Assembly: GCA_964393615.1 (NCBI GenBank)
Contig: CAYMUR010000019.1
Location: 1 to 64,000 of the forward strand
Origin: CAYMUR01 sp964393615
GTDB taxonomy: Bacteria; Planctomycetota; Planctomycetia; Pirellulales; Pirellulaceae
DNA: 64,000 nucleotides
Reading direction: 5' to 3'
Positions 55,692 to 64,000 of the stretch are shown piece by piece. A model generated the notes under the pieces. The model was not told where the DNA came from and searched no databases. It worked only from the letters and a program-made list of their open reading frames with translations. A program made the translations under genes and the position numbers. Position 1 is the stretch's first letter, and the number at the start of each line of letters is the position of its first letter.

Positions 55692-56606
55692 TTACTGGCA
55701 CCCAGGAATTAAGGATTCGATCTGGTCGATGCGTTTCGCACCGACGACACAAGAAGAAATACCGGGCTGGTCAAGTGTCCATTTTAACGCGTATTGTCCT
55801 GGTGTGAGTCCAGCTTGCGCTGCCTCGGTTTCAAAAATCTCAAGCCGGTCATAAGTGGCATCGTCAGGTTGACTCAGCCAGGTACAGTTGTCTTCGGCGC
55901 CACGGCTGTTGGCGGGATTGGGTTGACCTCGCCGATATTTGGCGGTGAGCAGACCGGATTCAAGAACACGAAAGGGCGTGACAGCTATGCCGGCAGCGCG
56001 ACAAGTGGGAATGTGCTGCTCTTGGATTTCTCGGCAAAGCCAACTGAACTGAGGCTGACTAACGGCCGGGCGTGGGTAACCATGACTGTCGCAGATATGG
56101 AGCATGCTTTCGATGTGCTGCACGTCAAAATTGGAAAAACCCCAATAGCGTACTTTACCCTGTTGGATGAAGTCAGCCACGGTGGCGACAGACTCTTCCA
56201 GAGGTGTGTGGTCATCAGGACGGTGTAACTCGAAGATGTCAACGTAGTCTGTCTGTAAATTGGACAAGCTCCGTTCGAGTTGTTTGGTGAGGTGGGGGCG
56301 GCCAATATCGGCTGTTGAGTTGGGCCCGTCGACAGGATTACCGGCTTTGGTAGTAATGATTGTTTTTTCACGACGATCGCAGATTGCTTTCCCCAGAAAT
56401 TGTTCAGCGATACCTCCCGATGAACCAAGACAGCGGGTATAACCTTCGTAGATATCGGCAGTGTCGATGAAATTGATACCATGGTCGAGCGCCCAATGCA
56501 CCATCGCGACGGCGTCAGTTTCATTCACCGGTGTGCCGAAGGTCATTGTCCCCAGGCATAAGGTCGAGACTTCGAGGTCAGCGATTTTACGTTTGGCTAG
56601 TGTCAT
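55692..56606 (-). CDS. Aldo/keto reductase
   Basis: 304 residues from ATG at 56606, fixed by GGGAG 5 nt upstream; an ATG at 56633 lies before it. TIM-barrel reductase using NADPH: STLCLGTMTFG, DTADIYEGYTR (Tyr), TTKAGNPVDG (Lys), DIFELHRPDDHTPLEESV (His) and SCVVGAKRIDQIE at the C-terminus with GxKxxxQ-like nucleotide binding. These reduce aldehydes and ketones; substrate unknown. It is followed by the FAD oxidoreductase gene upstream on the same strand. Confidence 0.9.
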   Translation of the reverse strand: MTLAKRKIADLEVSTLCLGTMTFGTPVNETDAVAMVHWALDHGINFIDTADIYEGYTRCLGSSGGIAEQFLGKAICDRREKTIITTKAGNPVDGPNSTADIGRPHLTKQLERSLSNLQTDYVDIFELHRPDDHTPLEESVATVADFIQQGKVRYWGFSNFDVQHIESMLHICDSHGYPRPAVSQPQFSWLCREIQEQHIPTCRAAGIAVTPFRVLESGLLTAKYRRGQPNPANSRGAEDNCTWLSQPDDATYDRLEIFETEAAQAGLTPGQYALKWTLDQPGISSCVVGAKRIDQIESLIPGCQ

Positions 56607-56696
56607 TCGTACTCCCGTTTCAGGCAATGGCATTGAAATACTAAGTTTGCAAAACTGGTTGAAATAAACAAAAATGCCGCATGGACTTGAATGTTC

Positions 56697-58241
56697 TTAT
56701 TCCTCGATGTCCGGCCAGTGGTGTTTGGCAGGGTTCAGTAGTCTTAGTGGACTAAAATAGGGTGCTGGATAGTCATCTGGTTCTGAAGTATTGCCAAGAA
56801 TTCGATTGACAATACATTTTCCACCATTGAAGGAGACGGCAGTACCTGAGCCTGCCATGCCACCAAGAATGTACAGGTTTTTGCTGTCGACCGTGCCCAC
56901 AATAGGATATTGGTCAGGAGTGTAGGTAACGGTTCCAGACCATTCGTTGGTAATAGTGTAAGTGCCTCGTCCAAATAAATTCTGTAATTCAGTACACAGG
57001 TAATGCGTTAGAAACCGTGACGGTTGGATACGGCCCGCTTCGTGATCAGGTACTCGTGTAGCATCAGAGCCGACCATTGTCTGGTGGCCGTGTCTGCCAT
57101 AGAAACCATGGTTGCTGGAGAGACCAACATGAGGTTGCATATCCGGTGGCCCGCCGGGACCTGAAGCAGCTTGGGTCTGAGTGGGACGGATGATGTCGTG
57201 AAAGACAGGCATTAACAGTGGCGTATAAGACTCAGTGCAAAGTACGACGTGTCTTGCGTTGATATTTCCCCGCGCTGTATGGACCACATAGTATTCGTCA
57301 ACGTTCTCAATGTCGTGGACTTTTGTTCGTGTAAAGAGATCGACATGACCTGTTGCCAGGGCACGGTCCAATAGCGACCAGCACCATTTGGCTGGATGAA
57401 ACGAAGCAGCTGCGATGGAAAATCCAGCATTGTGGCGTACGTTCATGCCACCACGCTGCTTGACTTCGTGTGGCGTGATTTGTGTCCAATCCGCGTAGCC
57501 CTCCTGCATCGCCATCTGTACGGAAGTTGCCAAATCAGCCTGTTGGTGTTCGCCGAAACCTTGTATCCAGCCTTCACGGGCATAATCACAATCAAATCGC
57601 TCGTCACGAATTGTCTGTTCAACCATGTCGCCGTTGCGGTAGCAGGCATGAGCATAATGCGCTGCAAATTGTTTGGCCAGATGTTCATGCTGTTGTGTTG
57701 TCAGGTCTGGCCGTACCTGCCGAAGATAGGGGAGCACTGTTTGGACAACCATCCAGTAGTGTCGGCCCATGACGACCAGGCCTTCGTTCCGTCCGGCGGA
57801 TCCAGTGGCCGGGTCCGACATGTCCAACGCAACGAGTCTTTTGCCAGAAGTAGCTTGACGACTCCAGTGATAGGCAACGGCGCAACCACCGAGTCCACAG
57901 CCGATGACGACCGTGTCTGTCTCATCAGGCAATGTTGCCTTCGGTTGGGTCGCCCAAGGGTGATTTTCTAGTGGGTTCCCATCCTTCAGCCAAATGGGTA
58001 CCGGTGATACGTTGTCACAAAACCGGGTATGTCGCATGGCGTCAGGAATCGTGCACCCCATTTGCCATAACGCCCAGCCGACGAACTTTAACAGTCGCTT
58101 GATCGGCGAATCGTTGGGGAAATTCATCTTCATAAACGTGAATGCTATGCGAAAGTCATGTCGGCGCAGTGACAACAGCAGACGGCCGAATACGCGTATC
58201 CGCAGTAAAAAAGTCAATGGTGGTAATTTCGTCAAGGACAT
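56697..58241 (-). CDS. FAD-dependent oxidoreductase (DAO family)
   Basis: Up to 514 residues. The FAD-binding fold is VVIGCGLGGCAVAYHW followed by ALDMSDPATGSAGRNEGLVV (about residues 110-160). The DAO C-terminal motif is WSGTVTYTPDQYPIVG and ILGGMAGSGTAVSFNGGK. These flavoenzymes oxidise amino acids or related amines. The first 75 or so residues before the FAD motif are unlike the core and include many basic residues; the start could be an internal Met at about residue 37-39. Substrate unknown. It and the aldo/keto reductase are co-directional but separated by 90 bases. Confidence 0.88.
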   Translation of the reverse strand: MSLTKLPPLTFLLRIRVFGRLLLSLRRHDFRIAFTFMKMNFPNDSPIKRLLKFVGWALWQMGCTIPDAMRHTRFCDNVSPVPIWLKDGNPLENHPWATQPKATLPDETDTVVIGCGLGGCAVAYHWSRQATSGKRLVALDMSDPATGSAGRNEGLVVMGRHYWMVVQTVLPYLRQVRPDLTTQQHEHLAKQFAAHYAHACYRNGDMVEQTIRDERFDCDYAREGWIQGFGEHQQADLATSVQMAMQEGYADWTQITPHEVKQRGGMNVRHNAGFSIAAASFHPAKWCWSLLDRALATGHVDLFTRTKVHDIENVDEYYVVHTARGNINARHVVLCTESYTPLLMPVFHDIIRPTQTQAASGPGGPPDMQPHVGLSSNHGFYGRHGHQTMVGSDATRVPDHEAGRIQPSRFLTHYLCTELQNLFGRGTYTITNEWSGTVTYTPDQYPIVGTVDSKNLYILGGMAGSGTAVSFNGGKCIVNRILGNTSEPDDYPAPYFSPLRLLNPAKHHWPDIEE

Positions 58242-58537
58242 GTCAAAGATTTGCTTTTTAGAATTCCCTTACTGCGGCGTCATACTGGTTGGCCGTGTCT
58301 GACGGTTTTTCGTAAAATAATAGAACATTCTCCCGACTTGTCTGGTGCGAACCAGCAGCGCAGAGTTCGGTTAAGATTGCCCTGGTCGCCGAGCGGATCA
58401 ATGCTCTCGATCCAACCTGGCAGGTTATCTACTGTGTAATGTGGTGGGTTCGTTCTATTACAACGAACGAGGATTTTTTTGGGAACAAGATTTGAGTGAC
58501 TTACTTCCAATCAGGATATCATGTTCCTGCTCTCGGT
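58242..58537. other. Intergenic region with a hairpin
   Basis: 296 bases. A perfect 7-bp hairpin, GTTCGTT-CTATTAC-AACGAAC at 58448-58468, lies just downstream of the selenoprotein gene. The T-run nearby is on the plus side only, so terminator function for the minus-strand gene is doubtful. Confidence 0.45.
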
Positions 58538-58885
58538 TTAGCTGAAAACAGTTTCATAAGTATCTTGGTCGAATCCGACAACGAGCGTTTTGCCACGGCG
58601 CAGAGTCGGCGCGCGTAAGTTTCCCGTTGGGCCGAGCAATAGCTTCACGAGAGTTGCAGGGCTGGGCTTGTCTTTTTTTATGTCAATCTGCACAACCGAT
58701 TTGCCTTTTGCGGAATAAATGTGATTGACTTGTGCCGCCAGTTCTAAGGCTTCTTTTTTTTGCAGCCTGGTCTTTTTGGCATTGATCTCTTCACGTACAG
58801 AAATATCAGCGTTTGCAAGAAACTCTTGCGTTTTAAGACAGGTCTTTCAGCCAGGTCGGTGATAGTGCCAATCAATCTTGGGCAT
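58538..58885 (-). CDS. ArsC/Spx-like thioredoxin-fold selenoprotein (UxxC), TGA read as Sec
   Basis: 115 residues when the in-frame TGA at 58849-58847 is read as selenocysteine 13. The product runs MPKIDWHYHRPG-U-KTCLKT, then QEFLANADISVREE, VNHIYSAKGKSVVQIDIKKD, LLLGPTGNLRAPTLRRGKTL and VVGFDQDTYETVFS, a complete ArsC/Spx-like fold. The TGA falls exactly where the first Cys of the CxxC redox motif is expected, giving UKTC. Homology continues on both sides of the TGA in one frame, so this is not a frameshift. AAGGA lies 9 nt before the ATG. A SECIS-like hairpin (58815-58829) begins soon after the TGA. Arsenate reduction is not implied; a redox role is inferred. SelA/B/C/D genes are not in the window. 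Confidence 0.85.
58815..58829 (-). promoter_or_regulatory. SECIS-like hairpin after the Sec codon
   Basis: GCAAGA-GUU-UCUUGC: a perfect 6-bp stem with a three-base loop starting with G. The loop begins 23 nt after the UGA, inside the 16-37 nt range known for bacterial SECIS elements, which usually have G in the first loop positions for SelB binding. Confidence 0.75.
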
Positions 58886-58897
58886 GGTGTTTTCCTT

Positions 58898-59180
58898 TCA
58901 GTTTCGAGGGTCGGTGGCCTGCATTTCTTCATAGATTCGCACAGGGGCGTCCGGTTTATTGTGTTGCATGTGAGCGTCGTATCGATACAGCAAAATACAT
59001 GATTTTCCTGGGCCGAAGGTAGGGAAAGTACCAGTTGCCGAAAACTTGGAATTCGTTCGGCTGAAAATGGATCGGCAATCCGAATTCCAGCGCGCCCAAT
59101 CCACCCAGTGGTAACAAGTCACGGTGGGAAACACCTTCGTAGGTTGGACGTTGAGTTCCTGACAGACGATGCATACGGTT
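58898..59180 (-). pseudogene. Relic of a DUF1501-type gene, frameshifted N-terminal fragment
   Basis: Two frames carry successive pieces of the DUF1501 N-terminus common in planctomycetes. One frame gives YEGVSHRDLLPLGGLGALEF (Tat-like start, about 59174-59073). Another gives GPGKSCILLYRYDAHMQHNK plus PDAPVRIYEEMQ (59014-58898), corresponding to the usual SxILL...PSQLDTFDxKPDAPxEIRG. Conserved residues such as the RR pair and the GGPSQ stretch are degraded, and the rest of the 450-residue protein is gone. It sits upstream of the selenoprotein gene on the same strand. Confidence 0.65.
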
Positions 59181-59328
59181 TCTGGAGGCAAAAAGGCCTG
59201 CAAGATCATGGAGTTTTATGCAGCGTCTTAGTCTATCCGCAGAGGAGAATCGTCGTCAATACACCGCAGGTTGAGAGGCTGCCCCGTTCAACACGAAAAC
59301 GAATGTTGTGCAGATGTATTGCGGGAAG

Positions 59329-62055
59329 TTAACGGATAGAACTGTCTGTAACCGGTTGGCATGCATTGCGAATTCGTAGAGCGACACAGATGCCTAACGC
59401 CCCAAAAAGCAGACCTGTAGCGGTTGCAGGTTCGGGGACGGCATGTTCCTGGTTTGCACCAGTCACAGTGGTTGAGGTATTGAAGTCAATGACAACGTTC
59501 GGAAACGTGGGACTTTGGATAAGTTCGCTGCTTTCCATCAGTAGTGTCTCTTCTGTAGCACGTATCACATTTCCTTTCGCTGCCAAAGTGCTTAGATTGT
59601 TGCCAGGGGCGACGGTTCCTGTCGAGTTGTTCAGGTCGCCACCAATTTCGCCAGTGCCAGAGATGGTACCATCCAGGACAGAGACTGATCCTCCATCGTT
59701 GTGCATGACGTTATTGATAGCCAACAACCCGCCACCGAGTTTGCGGACCAAGTTGCCGTTGAGATTCAATGCGTTATTGAAGGCGAGGCTTGAACCGTTT
59801 TCGACGATGATGTCGCTGTTGGCCTGAACGTTGACGACCGCCTGAAATTCATGTTGGCCTTGGTGGATGGTGAGAGAGGCAATGTCATCTGTCGCGGCAT
59901 TTAAATTGATGCTCCCAGTACCAGCAACGACATACCGATTGCTGTTTTCGAATTCAATCTGTTTGACCGTGACATCTTCTGTAAGGACGACGGTGTGGGC
60001 AGTGGAAATTTTGTCTGTAAAACGGGCCGTATCTCGATTGCCGTTTGGGACCTGTTTGGGATTCCAGTTGTTCTCGTCAGACCATGTTCCGCTCCCATCA
60101 ACGTCCCATGTTGAATCGATAACCGACGGGTCGTAGGCGCCTTGGAAATATAAACTCGCCAGGTTATAAGCGTTGATACCAATCGAGGATCCCATGGTAC
60201 GACCGGCAAAGTCGTCTGGTGGAACATGGATACCGCCCCACAGTCGTGAGATTCCCGCTTCATCGGCTGCGTCGTAATATTTCGCCCACTGCAAGGTCAC
60301 AGTTTCCGATGGGCCTAATTCGAAATCTAGAAAATCGTCTTGCGTAAATGTCATTTCGCCCAGGCCCGCCGGAAAATATTCGCTGCCGGTAAACAGCGAT
60401 AATACTTCAGCCGCGGCGCGACTAAAAGTACTATGGCCAGAGACGTAGGCCGCAAATGCCGGCGTGACGAAATTGTCCTGTTGGTAGGGAACCCAATTTT
60501 CTGCCAGGATCCAGTCACAACCGCTAAACTCGGTTTGGGGATTGTCTGGCTCATGATTCCAGGCAAAGATAGCCACCTTGTCAACCAACTGTGCCTCCGT
60601 ATAGTACTCGACAAAGTTGCCGTTGTTGTCGCGATTAGCATTGACGTAAACATTGCGATGTTTTCCGCCCAGTGCAATGGATTGCGCAGTCATTAATTCG
60701 ACCAAATCAGTTTCTAATGGCAAACCATTTGGATCGTAAGATGCAAGCGCATTCGGATCAGACGATTGTCCTAAACTGCCCATGTGTCGGATCATCGTGA
60801 TTGGACGTACATAATCATATTGGCGTTTTGTACCCCAAGCAGCGACGGCTGAGTCATGGACGGCAGCGTTGAGGGAAAAACCAAGTTTCACGTCCCATTC
60901 GAGGTCGTCGACAACCGGACCGCTGGTGCCGATCTGCTTCACTAAAGAGGGATGGTCAGATACTTCGTTTGCGAGAACGTTCCAGTGTCCGGGAGGCGTT
61001 TCAGAAGCAGGGCCGTCGGCCCAGAACTCGGCTAACACCCGCGCATAGTCAGCACGTTTTACAAGGTTATCCGTATAGGGCTGGTTGGTCACAGGGTTGA
61101 GAGAATAACCTTGGTCGTTATGAGTTCCCAAAGGGCGATTGCCGCTGGTGTTAGGAGAGATATTGATTAGCTGAGTACCGTTTCCCTGGCTGGGATCGAG
61201 GCCACTGCTAAAGCGTATCATGGACAAGGTATGTTCGGTGAATTCAGTGCTGCCAAACTGAGGAGGAGGACCGGGATCGATTTCTGACCAGTTGTAGGGA
61301 CTGGGGTTAGTCGGTTTTCCCAAAGCAAATGTTGTTACGTTGCCCCAGTGTGGACCGACGTATTCCTGCAGATCAACACCAATTGGTATGCCGTTTTGTG
61401 TTGTCGATGAATCAATAAACAGTGGCTGCCAATGGTTAACGTTACTTAACGATGGTCCGTTGGGTCCTGTCACCGAAGGATGATCTACGATCATGGGAGC
61501 ATTGGCCGGTGAGTAGTTGGTGTTGTCAATGTACCCGTTGTTTTCGTTGGATCCGTCATGGATGTTGGCATCCAGTATGGTTTGTGCGATCCGGTTGCCG
61601 ATAGCGGAGGGCGTATCTCCCTGAGTGGTTGTAATATTCTTGTCGTAACCTAAATCGTCCATGAGCGTATCGAAGTAGTGCTGTGATGTGACAGGATCCA
61701 CTGCCAGCGAATATCGTTGTGAGAGAACACGATATGCAGCGTAACTAATGGATTCGTTGCGCGCGGCCTGTGCGTCTGTTGCAGTATGTTTGTCAGTGTA
61801 AAACTTTCCCTGTGCCGTGTTGTCATAGGCAGACCAGGCATCATAGATAGCGGCACTGGTATGATACAGATTGCGAGAATGGACGGTGGGCGCTGGGAAG
61901 TCGATGCGAATAGAGTCCAGCAAGACTTCATTCCATTGCCGGGCCACAGAGTCTTCGGCAGTGGCTGACGATGTTGTCAGTATCAATAAAAGGGCAGCAG
62001 TCAGTACGGACAGTAATGACTTGTACCGATGGGTTCGCTCAGTCTGGCTATCCAT
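59329..62055 (-). CDS. Exported vanadium-haloperoxidase-like (PAP2-fold) protein with PEP-CTERM tail
   Basis: 908 residues. Signal peptide (SLLSVLTAALLLILTTSSATA), then an all-alpha domain of the vanadium-dependent haloperoxidase/PAP2 type. Active-site motifs are YVSGHSTFSRAAAEVL (SGHS, about residue 538) and ISRLWGGIHVPPDDFAGRTM (Arg/His, about 600-612). Residues 640-850 are beta-rich autotransporter-like repeats (GTISGTGEIGGDLNNSTGTV). It closes with HAVPEPATATGLLFGALG and basic residues, a PEP-CTERM sorting tail. In such enzymes vanadate oxidises halides; whether this one binds vanadate or is a phosphatase cannot be read. The second PEP-CTERM protein in the window. Confidence 0.88.
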   Translation of the reverse strand: MDSQTERTHRYKSLLSVLTAALLLILTTSSATAEDSVARQWNEVLLDSIRIDFPAPTVHSRNLYHTSAAIYDAWSAYDNTAQGKFYTDKHTATDAQAARNESISYAAYRVLSQRYSLAVDPVTSQHYFDTLMDDLGYDKNITTTQGDTPSAIGNRIAQTILDANIHDGSNENNGYIDNTNYSPANAPMIVDHPSVTGPNGPSLSNVNHWQPLFIDSSTTQNGIPIGVDLQEYVGPHWGNVTTFALGKPTNPSPYNWSEIDPGPPPQFGSTEFTEHTLSMIRFSSGLDPSQGNGTQLINISPNTSGNRPLGTHNDQGYSLNPVTNQPYTDNLVKRADYARVLAEFWADGPASETPPGHWNVLANEVSDHPSLVKQIGTSGPVVDDLEWDVKLGFSLNAAVHDSAVAAWGTKRQYDYVRPITMIRHMGSLGQSSDPNALASYDPNGLPLETDLVELMTAQSIALGGKHRNVYVNANRDNNGNFVEYYTEAQLVDKVAIFAWNHEPDNPQTEFSGCDWILAENWVPYQQDNFVTPAFAAYVSGHSTFSRAAAEVLSLFTGSEYFPAGLGEMTFTQDDFLDFELGPSETVTLQWAKYYDAADEAGISRLWGGIHVPPDDFAGRTMGSSIGINAYNLASLYFQGAYDPSVIDSTWDVDGSGTWSDENNWNPKQVPNGNRDTARFTDKISTAHTVVLTEDVTVKQIEFENSNRYVVAGTGSINLNAATDDIASLTIHQGQHEFQAVVNVQANSDIIVENGSSLAFNNALNLNGNLVRKLGGGLLAINNVMHNDGGSVSVLDGTISGTGEIGGDLNNSTGTVAPGNNLSTLAAKGNVIRATEETLLMESSELIQSPTFPNVVIDFNTSTTVTGANQEHAVPEPATATGLLFGALGICVALRIRNACQPVTDSSIR

Positions 62056-62731
62056 CTGCCTGCACCTGCTGCTAGATATTCGTAAATAGTGGTTAGCCCT
62101 TGCCGACTCTACGGTTCCTATTTCTAATTACACACAAGGTTCGGTTTAAATAGTCTAAGGAAATACTTTGCTGCAGAAGCTTCAATAAAGGAAACACTTA
62201 TGCCCCATCGGTGATTGGATGGAGCGACCAATGATCTGGCGGTCAGACTTTGTTTAGTTCTCGTTCGGACAGTAAATGTGCGTTTTGATGGGATAGGGAT
62301 ACCCCTTCTACTACTATAAACGCCCGTTCCAATATGTCAATGTTTGCGGAGTCAGTGGATAGGATATAAGTTGTTTTCATGTTAGGAGATCCAGTCAGAC
62401 GTCGCTCTGGGTCACTCGGTCTTTCGCTGATTAACGATGGTTGTTGCAGCAGATCTCGTGATTGAATTTACGAGCCACATTTTTACAATGCTTTTACCAT
62501 TTCAACAAAATGTTGCAGAGGCCCAGTTTGTTATCATGGTTAACGCTCATAGGATCCTGTGCTGATTGGAGTCACCTGCGAGTTTCAAGAAGCAAAGTAA
62601 GATGTGTGTGAAAAATGATCGTTTGTTGCCAGGTGAAGTATGGTCGACACTTGGATAAGGAAATGTTAGAGTTACCCACCCCGGTTGTGAGCATGAGTGG
62701 ATGATCGAAATAAGAGATTGGAATAACAAAA
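62056..62731. other. Intergenic region, nothing recognised
   Basis: 676 bases between divergent genes. Both promoters should lie here. I find no coding frame with family character, no strong hairpin, and no repeats longer than chance. Confidence 0.45.
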
Positions 62732-64000
62732 ATGAATAAAATGACCACTTACCGAATTGGCATCGCGTTAATAATGAGCCATTGGTTTTCAGTGGCTTAC
62801 GCCGACAGTCAATTGCACCCGTATGAAGAACAAATTGCCAATACCCACTGGCAATTATTTTTGGATGATTATGTGATTGAACGGAGCACTGGATTCCAAC
62901 GGGTCATTCATCATCCCGTGTCCCAAGGAGTGGTGATCAAGGCAGACAAACCGTGGGAAACGCTGGGGCTGTCCGTGATGTATGTTGGGCATCGCCAGGA
63001 TGGACGATTTGAGTGTTACTATCGTGTGCATGGTAACAATCTCCCCGGTGATACGACCGCTTATGCTGTCAGTGACGATGGGATTCATTGGCAGAAACCC
63101 GACCTGGGACTTGTCGATGGGCCCAATGGCACGGAAAACAACTTACTGCCTTGTGGATCTCCTTTTGAAATTGGCCAGTACGGAAACGTGACAGATCCAG
63201 ACAAGCAATACATGATTTCTCTCGGTGACAAACCGCTAGGGCATAAAATGCAAGTGTTTTTTGCCAAGCAGTTACCGGATTGGATAAACGATCGGAATTG
63301 GCGAGATAAGCTGGTCGCAGCAGGCAGCAAGCCAAGTTATAAATTGGGATTGCACTTTTGGGACGACCAGCACGACGAGTGGGTTTTCATGCGACAAAGT
63401 CCAAACCACCCGCCTACTCGTTGCATCGGACGGTGGGCAACCAAGGATTTGCAGAATTGGACGGTGCGACCGGTCTTCTATCCCGATGCCCATGACGGTA
63501 CCGATCCTCGTTTTTTTGACGAGATCTACGGAATGCATGCCATGTACACCGAGGGAATGGTATTGGGATTTGCTGAGTGGATGATTGGTGATCAGACACG
63601 GCCAGATATGGCCGTCTTGGAACAAGAATTAATCGGTCGCGTGCACATGAAGGGTACGATGGAAGTTCGACTGGCTGTCAGCCGTGATGGAGGGTTTACC
63701 TGGGACCGGACGGTCAGCCGTGAAGCCTGGATTCCACATGGTCGCGAAGACGATTCTTTTGACCGCTGTGTCCGGTTTTATACTTCGCCGGTGCGAATGG
63801 GAGATGACGACTGGTTTTATTGTACGGTAGTCAATGGCGATCACGGATCGAGTTTCGATTATTACAAGAACCGTAGCCCGGTTATCCAGTGTAGTTTGTA
63901 CATACAAAAGCATCATCGCTATGTCAGCCTGACAGCGGGTAACACACCGCAAATTCTGATTACCAAGCCAATGCAGGTGATGGGAAACAAGTTGCAATTG
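62732..64000 (+). CDS. Exported five-bladed-propeller glycosidase-like protein (3' end outside window)
   Basis: 423 residues visible, open at the window end. Signal peptide MNKMTTYRIGIALIMSHWFS-VAYA. The body opens with HWQLFLDDYVIERSTGFQRV, followed by VSDDGIHWQKPDLGLVDG, GRWATKDLQNWTVRPVFYPD and LAVSRDGGFTWDRTVSREAW. These S/T-x-DG-x-x-W blades are seen in the GH43/GH32/GH117-type propellers and sialidase-like Asp-box proteins. Planctomycetes carry many such secreted sugar-binding or hydrolysing proteins linked to algal polysaccharides. Catalytic residues cannot be assigned without the end. Confidence 0.82.
   Translation, partial: MNKMTTYRIGIALIMSHWFSVAYADSQLHPYEEQIANTHWQLFLDDYVIERSTGFQRVIHHPVSQGVVIKADKPWETLGLSVMYVGHRQDGRFECYYRVHGNNLPGDTTAYAVSDDGIHWQKPDLGLVDGPNGTENNLLPCGSPFEIGQYGNVTDPDKQYMISLGDKPLGHKMQVFFAKQLPDWINDRNWRDKLVAAGSKPSYKLGLHFWDDQHDEWVFMRQSPNHPPTRCIGRWATKDLQNWTVRPVFYPDAHDGTDPRFFDEIYGMHAMYTEGMVLGFAEWMIGDQTRPDMAVLEQELIGRVHMKGTMEVRLAVSRDGGFTWDRTVSREAWIPHGREDDSFDRCVRFYTSPVRMGDDDWFYCTVVNGDHGSSFDYYKNRSPVIQCSLYIQKHHRYVSLTAGNTPQILITKPMQVMGNKLQL

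Noticed and set aside
58280..58510. Minus-strand open frame of 76 codons next to the selenoprotein gene
   Set aside because: No motif recognised; covers a hairpin and looks like chance.
58835..58846. AAGAC-CT-GTCTT hairpin as SECIS
   Set aside because: Its two-base loop is too small and it directly abuts the TGA; the later GUU-loop hairpin fits the known geometry better.
58885..58932. Frameshift explanation for the TGA gene
   Set aside because: The frame is the same on both sides of the TGA, so no indel is needed.

Overview
This window reads as chromosomal DNA from a planctomycete, probably a Pirellulales-type lineage. The evidence is: two secreted proteins with PEP-CTERM tails, one of them with dockerin repeats; a remnant of a DUF1501 gene; an FtsQ-like gene beside murB with no ftsA or ftsZ; LptE and BamD-like outer-membrane assembly lipoproteins; csrA and fliM; and many conserved families typical of that phylum. 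Five runs of exactly ten N (1353, 3192, 43122, 44068, 53532) are scaffold joins, so this is a draft or metagenome assembly. Four genes cross a join and two or three change apparent frame there. I see no rRNA, tRNA, insertion sequence, prophage or CRISPR array.

Layout. 1-6100: two tandem alkaline-phosphatase-superfamily phosphodiesterases around a sulfotransferase-like gene, a small ribbon-helix-helix-like protein, a membrane protein and a PHP-family phosphatase. 6076-13920: a secreted matrixin-like protease, then a TetR-HlyD-RND efflux operon. 13997-26771: mostly single metabolic or housekeeping genes (alr, an RmlD-like reductase, Nudix, an M50 homologue lacking its catalytic Glu, ygfZ, a LolA-like/thioredoxin-like/propeller fusion, hslVU, isochorismatase, aminotransferase). 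27087-29727: csrA followed by an 18-bp tandem repeat, then the murB/ftsQ-like pair. 30008-39890: cinA, a monooxygenase, htrA, bamD-like, lptE, folP, proA, fliM. 39887-46639: cstA with an inserted lipoyl-like segment, trxB, a PQQ-type propeller gene overlapping apbE, and a small HTH protein. 46825-55601: a cysteine-rich repeat protein, pgk with a PTPMT1-like phosphatase, a TPR lipoprotein, a GNAT enzyme, an inactive/active M16 peptidase pair, and ndk. 55692-64000: oxidoreductases, a selenoprotein, a DUF1501 relic, a vanadium-haloperoxidase-like PEP-CTERM protein and a five-bladed-propeller glycosidase-like gene running off the end.

The most notable item is at 58538-58885 (minus): an ArsC/Spx-like thioredoxin-fold gene that a standard caller would break, because codon 13 is an in-frame TGA in a UxxC motif. 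A 6-bp hairpin with a GUU loop starts 23 nt after it, matching bacterial SECIS geometry, so this is very probably a selenocysteine protein. Other points worth a second look are the lipoyl-like insertion in CstA, the M50 homologue with HALAH instead of HExxH, FtsQ without FtsZ neighbours, MurB with Arg at the usual catalytic Ser position, and the repeats flanking csrA.
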